Source: Marispirochaeta aestuarii
GTDB lineage: Bacteria > Spirochaetota > Spirochaetia > JC444 > Marispirochaetaceae
Assembly: GCF_002087085.1 (NCBI RefSeq)
Contig: NZ_MWQY01000001.1
Location: 62,001 to 126,000, forward strand
Length of the DNA: 64,000 nt
Direction of reading: 5' to 3'
Below the pieces are notes generated by a model. That model was not told the origin of the DNA and made no database searches. It saw only the letters and a list, made by a program, of their open reading frames with translations. This document shows positions 61,483-64,000 of the stretch, in pieces. The position numbers were made by a program, and so were the translations under genes. Within the stretch, counting starts at the first letter, position 1; each line of letters opens with the position of its first letter.

Positions 61483-63099
61483 TCAGCCCGCTTTGCAGGT
61501 AATAGTAATCTTTACGCCGCGCGTGTTCTCTATTTCCAGCGAACCATCCAATTGACGGACAAGGGCGTCAATCAGTTTGAGGCCAAGCCCGGAACCCTTT
61601 TCTGTTTTAATATGCTCAGGCAATCCGGATCCGTTGTCCCTGTAAACAAGTCTCAGTGATGAATCGCCTCCTTTCGACACCTTCAGCCTGATCTGCCCCT
61701 CCGGAGTTTCGTTGAATGCGTGTTTCATGGAATTTGTAATCAGTTCGGTAATAATAATCCCAAGAGGAGTCATGACCTTTGGCTTTATTTTCAGATTCTC
61801 CACATCAACGGAGCAGTTTATACCGGGTCTCGGCGGAAAGGAATCCGCTATTCTCTGTACCAGGGGAGGGATGAAATCATTTGCATTGAGTTCACGATAG
61901 TTCTCCGAACGGTACAGCTGTTCGTAGAGCAGCATCATGGTCTGCAGCCTGCCGGCAGCATCCTTGAGAATATTCCGGCTGTTTTTGTCTTCCAGGGAGC
62001 GGGACTGAATTGACAGCAGGCTGTGGATCATGTTCATGTTGTTCTTTATGCGATGGTGGGTTTCCTGGAGAAGCAGTTCCTTTTCCCTGAGCAGGTTCTG
62101 GAGCTCCTGTCTGCTGTTCCGCAGATCCTCCTCAATTTTCTGTCTCTTCAGTGCAATGCTTGCCTGTCGTACGAAAGCCTCTATGGTTTCGCTGTTCTTT
62201 ATGGTGTTCCCCCTTTTCATGAGGAATGTGGAGGTCGCATATATCTGTTTGTCCACCATAAAGGCCATTCCGTATATACTGCCTATCTGAAAAAAACTTT
62301 CCAGGGCGCTGCAGACCCTTTTGGGAATTCCCCCGAAGGTCAGCTCATGGAGTCCCCCGGAGAACTCTTCGAGTTTTCCGCCTGCAAGTTCAAATATGGA
62401 TGAATCCACCCTGTAGGTATTTCCGACGGGATTGAGACCCATTATGGAAATCAGCCTGTCGTACCTGTTTCCCACCCCCAGCAGGGCCTCCGTGGTCAGA
62501 ACCCCCTCGTTCTGGTTAACCGAGTTAACCGTGATGTATGCCTCCGGGACCAGGGTGTGAAGGCATTCGCCTATGTACCTGTAGATGTTCCGGTCCACCG
62601 CGGTGTCTATGAACTGAACTGCCGTGTCGGCAAGGAACCTGATATTCCTGAGCTGCTCATTCGCGGCCCCTTCGGCGGATTCCTTCCGGGCGTTCTCCTT
62701 TTTCAGCTGGCTCTGGGTTTCAAACAATTCGAAGGCCATGTTTATGGATTCAATCAAAACGAACTCGCCGGCGTACTTGAGAACATAGCCGTACCTGGCG
62801 ATTCCCCGCACCTGGTCTACCATCTCCTTTTCCGCGTGATTGGTACAGAAGATTATGGGAAGATCCCGTAAGGTCAGGATCTTTTCTGCGGTTCCGGTGC
62901 CATCCGGTTTTCCCGGTCCCAGATCGATATCCATAAGGACCATATTTATTGAAGGGTCCCTTTTTATGCATTCAATGGCCTGTGCCCCGCTGTTTGCCGG
63001 TATGACCGCAAAACCGTACTCCTCGAGGGTCAGTTTCTGACTTGCAGCCACCAGGACTTCATCTTCTACAAGGAGGATTGTTTTTTGTGCCGCAGTCAT
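61483..63099 (-). CDS. REC / GAF-like / HisKA_2 sensor histidine kinase
   Basis: A 538-residue protein with a receiver domain at the N-terminus (KTILLVEDEVLVAASQ; phospho-acceptor in VLMDIDLGPGKPDG), a middle region like a GAF sensor (about 160-300), and a HisKA_2 kinase at the C-terminus. The kinase contains LLQETHHRIKNNMNMIHSLL with the phospho-His, and ATP-binding LIITELITNSMKHAFNE and YRDNGSGLP and GLGLKLIDALVRQLDG. Putting the receiver first suggests that an upstream kinase controls this one. AAGGAAAC precedes the ATG at 63099; the frame extends 44 codons farther, but without support. Confidence 0.88.
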   Translation of the reverse strand: MTAAQKTILLVEDEVLVAASQKLTLEEYGFAVIPANSGAQAIECIKRDPSINMVLMDIDLGPGKPDGTGTAEKILTLRDLPIIFCTNHAEKEMVDQVRGIARYGYVLKYAGEFVLIESINMAFELFETQSQLKKENARKESAEGAANEQLRNIRFLADTAVQFIDTAVDRNIYRYIGECLHTLVPEAYITVNSVNQNEGVLTTEALLGVGNRYDRLISIMGLNPVGNTYRVDSSIFELAGGKLEEFSGGLHELTFGGIPKRVCSALESFFQIGSIYGMAFMVDKQIYATSTFLMKRGNTIKNSETIEAFVRQASIALKRQKIEEDLRNSRQELQNLLREKELLLQETHHRIKNNMNMIHSLLSIQSRSLEDKNSRNILKDAAGRLQTMMLLYEQLYRSENYRELNANDFIPPLVQRIADSFPPRPGINCSVDVENLKIKPKVMTPLGIIITELITNSMKHAFNETPEGQIRLKVSKGGDSSLRLVYRDNGSGLPEHIKTEKGSGLGLKLIDALVRQLDGSLEIENTRGVKITITCKAG

Positions 63100-63165
63100 T
63101 TGTTTCCTTTCGCAGTCGCAGTTGTACCGGCGAATACCCGTATCCGACAGCAGAATATATCTTAT

Positions 63166-63193
63166 AGTATAGCTGTTTACGGCATTTTTACAA
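63166..63193 (-). promoter_or_regulatory. promoter of the REC-HisKA_2 gene
   Basis: Minus strand: TTGTAA (63193-63188), 16-nt spacer, TATACT (63171-63166). It gives a leader of about 60 nt, with a Shine-Dalgarno before the ATG at 63099. Confidence 0.55.
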
Positions 63194-63224
63194 ACAGGTG
63201 GAATACCGGAAGATTCGATAAATC

Positions 63225-63254
63225 TTGACACCCCTTCGAGTTCGACGGTACTAT
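63225..63254 (+). promoter_or_regulatory. alaS promoter, probably leaderless or near-leaderless
   Basis: TTGACA (63225-63230), 18-nt spacer, TACTAT (63249-63254), nine bases, then the ATG at 63264. No Shine-Dalgarno lies between. Confidence 0.6.
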
Positions 63255-63263
63255 GCTAATCCT

Positions 63264-64000
63264 ATGACAGGCAATGAACTACGAAGCAAATATCTTGATT
63301 TCTTCAGGCGCCACGGCCATGCCGTTATTTCCGGCGCAAGTCTAATACCCGAGAACGATCCCACCGTTCTCTTTACCACCGCCGGGATGCACCCTCTTGT
63401 ACCCTACATCCTTGGTGAGCCCCATCCGGCGGGAACCCGGCTGACGGATGTGCAGAAGTGTATCCGAACCGGCGACATAGACGCTGTGGGGGATCCCAGT
63501 CATCTTACCTTTTTCGAGATGCTGGGAAACTGGTCCCTGGGGGATTATTTCAAGGATGAGGCCATACGGATGAGTTACGAGTTTCTCACCTCTCCGGAAT
63601 GGCTGGGAATCAGCCCGGACAAGCTGAGTGTAACGGTGTTTGCCGGAGACGATGATGCCCCCCGGGACGATGAGTCCGCATCTGTATGGCGTTCCCTGGG
63701 AATTCCCGAAGAGCGCATTTACTATCTGCCGAAAGAAGACAACTGGTGGGGGCCCGCCGGCCAGACGGGACCCTGCGGCCCCGACAGCGAGATGTTCATG
63801 GACACCGGCAGGGAGGCCTGCGGCCCGGACTGCCGGCCAGGCTGCCACTGCGGGAAGTACTTCGAGGTATGGAACGACGTGTTCATGCAGTACAACAAGC
63901 AGGCCGACGGTACATATGCAAAACTGCAGCGGAAATGCGTTGATACCGGCATGGGAATCGAACGGACCATAACGATTCTTCAGGGTAAGGCCTCGGTGTA
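63264..64000 (+). CDS. alaS: alanyl-tRNA synthetase, N-terminal part
   Basis: The first 245 residues of AlaRS, cut by the window end. The class II catalytic core is present: [80 protein letters not shown] and [21 protein letters not shown] four-cysteine cluster ([19 protein letters not shown], about 186-199) after the motif 2 region is notable as a possible zinc site. It charges tRNA-Ala. No Shine-Dalgarno precedes the ATG; a promoter with its -10 box nine bases upstream does. Confidence 0.95.
   Translation, partial: MTGNELRSKYLDFFRRHGHAVISGASLIPENDPTVLFTTAGMHPLVPYILGEPHPAGTRLTDVQKCIRTGDIDAVGDPSHLTFFEMLGNWSLGDYFKDEAIRMSYEFLTSPEWLGISPDKLSVTVFAGDDDAPRDDESASVWRSLGIPEERIYYLPKEDNWWGPAGQTGPCGPDSEMFMDTGREACGPDCRPGCHCGKYFEVWNDVFMQYNKQADGTYAKLQRKCVDTGMGIERTITILQGKASV

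Noticed and set aside
1-64000. tRNA, rRNA or CRISPR sequences
   Set aside because: No cloverleaf with a conserved T-loop, no rRNA segments and no regularly spaced short repeats were seen on either strand.
1-64000. Prophage, integrase or insertion sequence
   Set aside because: No transposase, integrase or phage structural protein is encoded; the only mobile-looking item is the non-coding 147-bp repeat.

Overview
The window looks like a chromosomal core segment of a free-living, moderately GC-rich spirochaete (Spirochaetales). The signs are a giant membrane-anchored coiled-coil protein of the spirochaete SpiroCoCo type, a divergent FliG paralogue, an enlarged signal peptidase I with a long internal insert, many TPR proteins, two bactofilins, and TonB-type transport, which implies an outer membrane. 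I see no rRNA, tRNA, CRISPR array, prophage or insertion sequence. Nearly all the DNA is coding.

Layout. (1) 1-7.2 kb: TPR protein, predicted beta-barrel, ExbB, ExbD, TonB and HAD phosphatase, an envelope energy-coupling operon. (2) 7.2-14.5 kb: SpiroCoCo protein, then grpE-dnaK-dnaJ. (3) 14.5-16.3 kb: two small envelope proteins and a TrmH/RlmB methyltransferase. (4) 16.3-24.8 kb, minus strand: tatD, dus, purF, purM, purN, purD, purE, lepB. (5) 25-28.4 kb: M23 peptidase, a 147-bp imperfect inverted repeat, bactofilin, YaaR-like protein, RicT/YaaT, a small zinc ribbon. (6) 28.5-35.2 kb: rpsT, HU, lnt, response regulator, a free-standing cyclase-tail protein, second bactofilin, cinA-type amidase, rho, rpmE. 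(7) 35.3-41.6 kb: GHMP kinase, surE, TPR proteins, a TPR/NHL/VWA-like exported protein, a glutaredoxin plus ferredoxin:thioredoxin-reductase-like pair, and an exported protein on the minus strand. (8) 41.7-46.3 kb: cobalamin riboswitch, BtuB-like receptor, second TonB, D,D-carboxypeptidase. (9) 46.4-54.9 kb: prfC, a small conserved protein, then minus-strand rlmI, relA/spoT, prmC, prfA, a 57-residue Cys protein, rhomboid protease, DUF2141-like protein. (10) 55-64 kb: TPR protein, FliG paralogue, cupin, CstA transporter with a LytS/LytR pair, a REC-HisKA_2 sensor protein, and the start of alaS, which runs off the window.

Two regulatory observations stand out. First, about eleven genes that begin transcription units have no Shine-Dalgarno sequence but carry a sigma70-like -10 box ending 6-9 nt before the start codon (the first TPR gene, lepB, purF, tatD, the NHL/VWA gene, the 41.6-kb exported protein, dacF, the 57-aa gene, the DUF2141-like gene, cupin, alaS). 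Genes with good Shine-Dalgarno sites do not show this. The simplest reading is leaderless transcription as a common mode here. Second, the DNA between the LytR-type regulator and cstA holds the direct repeat GGCATTTCAT-N11-GGCATTTCAT, the site known for E. coli YpdB, tying the two-component system to control of the CstA-family transporter.

Other points worth checking are the GHMP kinase with altered galactokinase catalytic positions, the glutaredoxin/FTR-like pair, the PurE lacking the class I histidine, the FliG paralogue with a changed EHPQ motif, and the stand-alone copy of a tail usually fused to adenylate cyclases. All functional statements come from reading motifs by eye; no database search was run.
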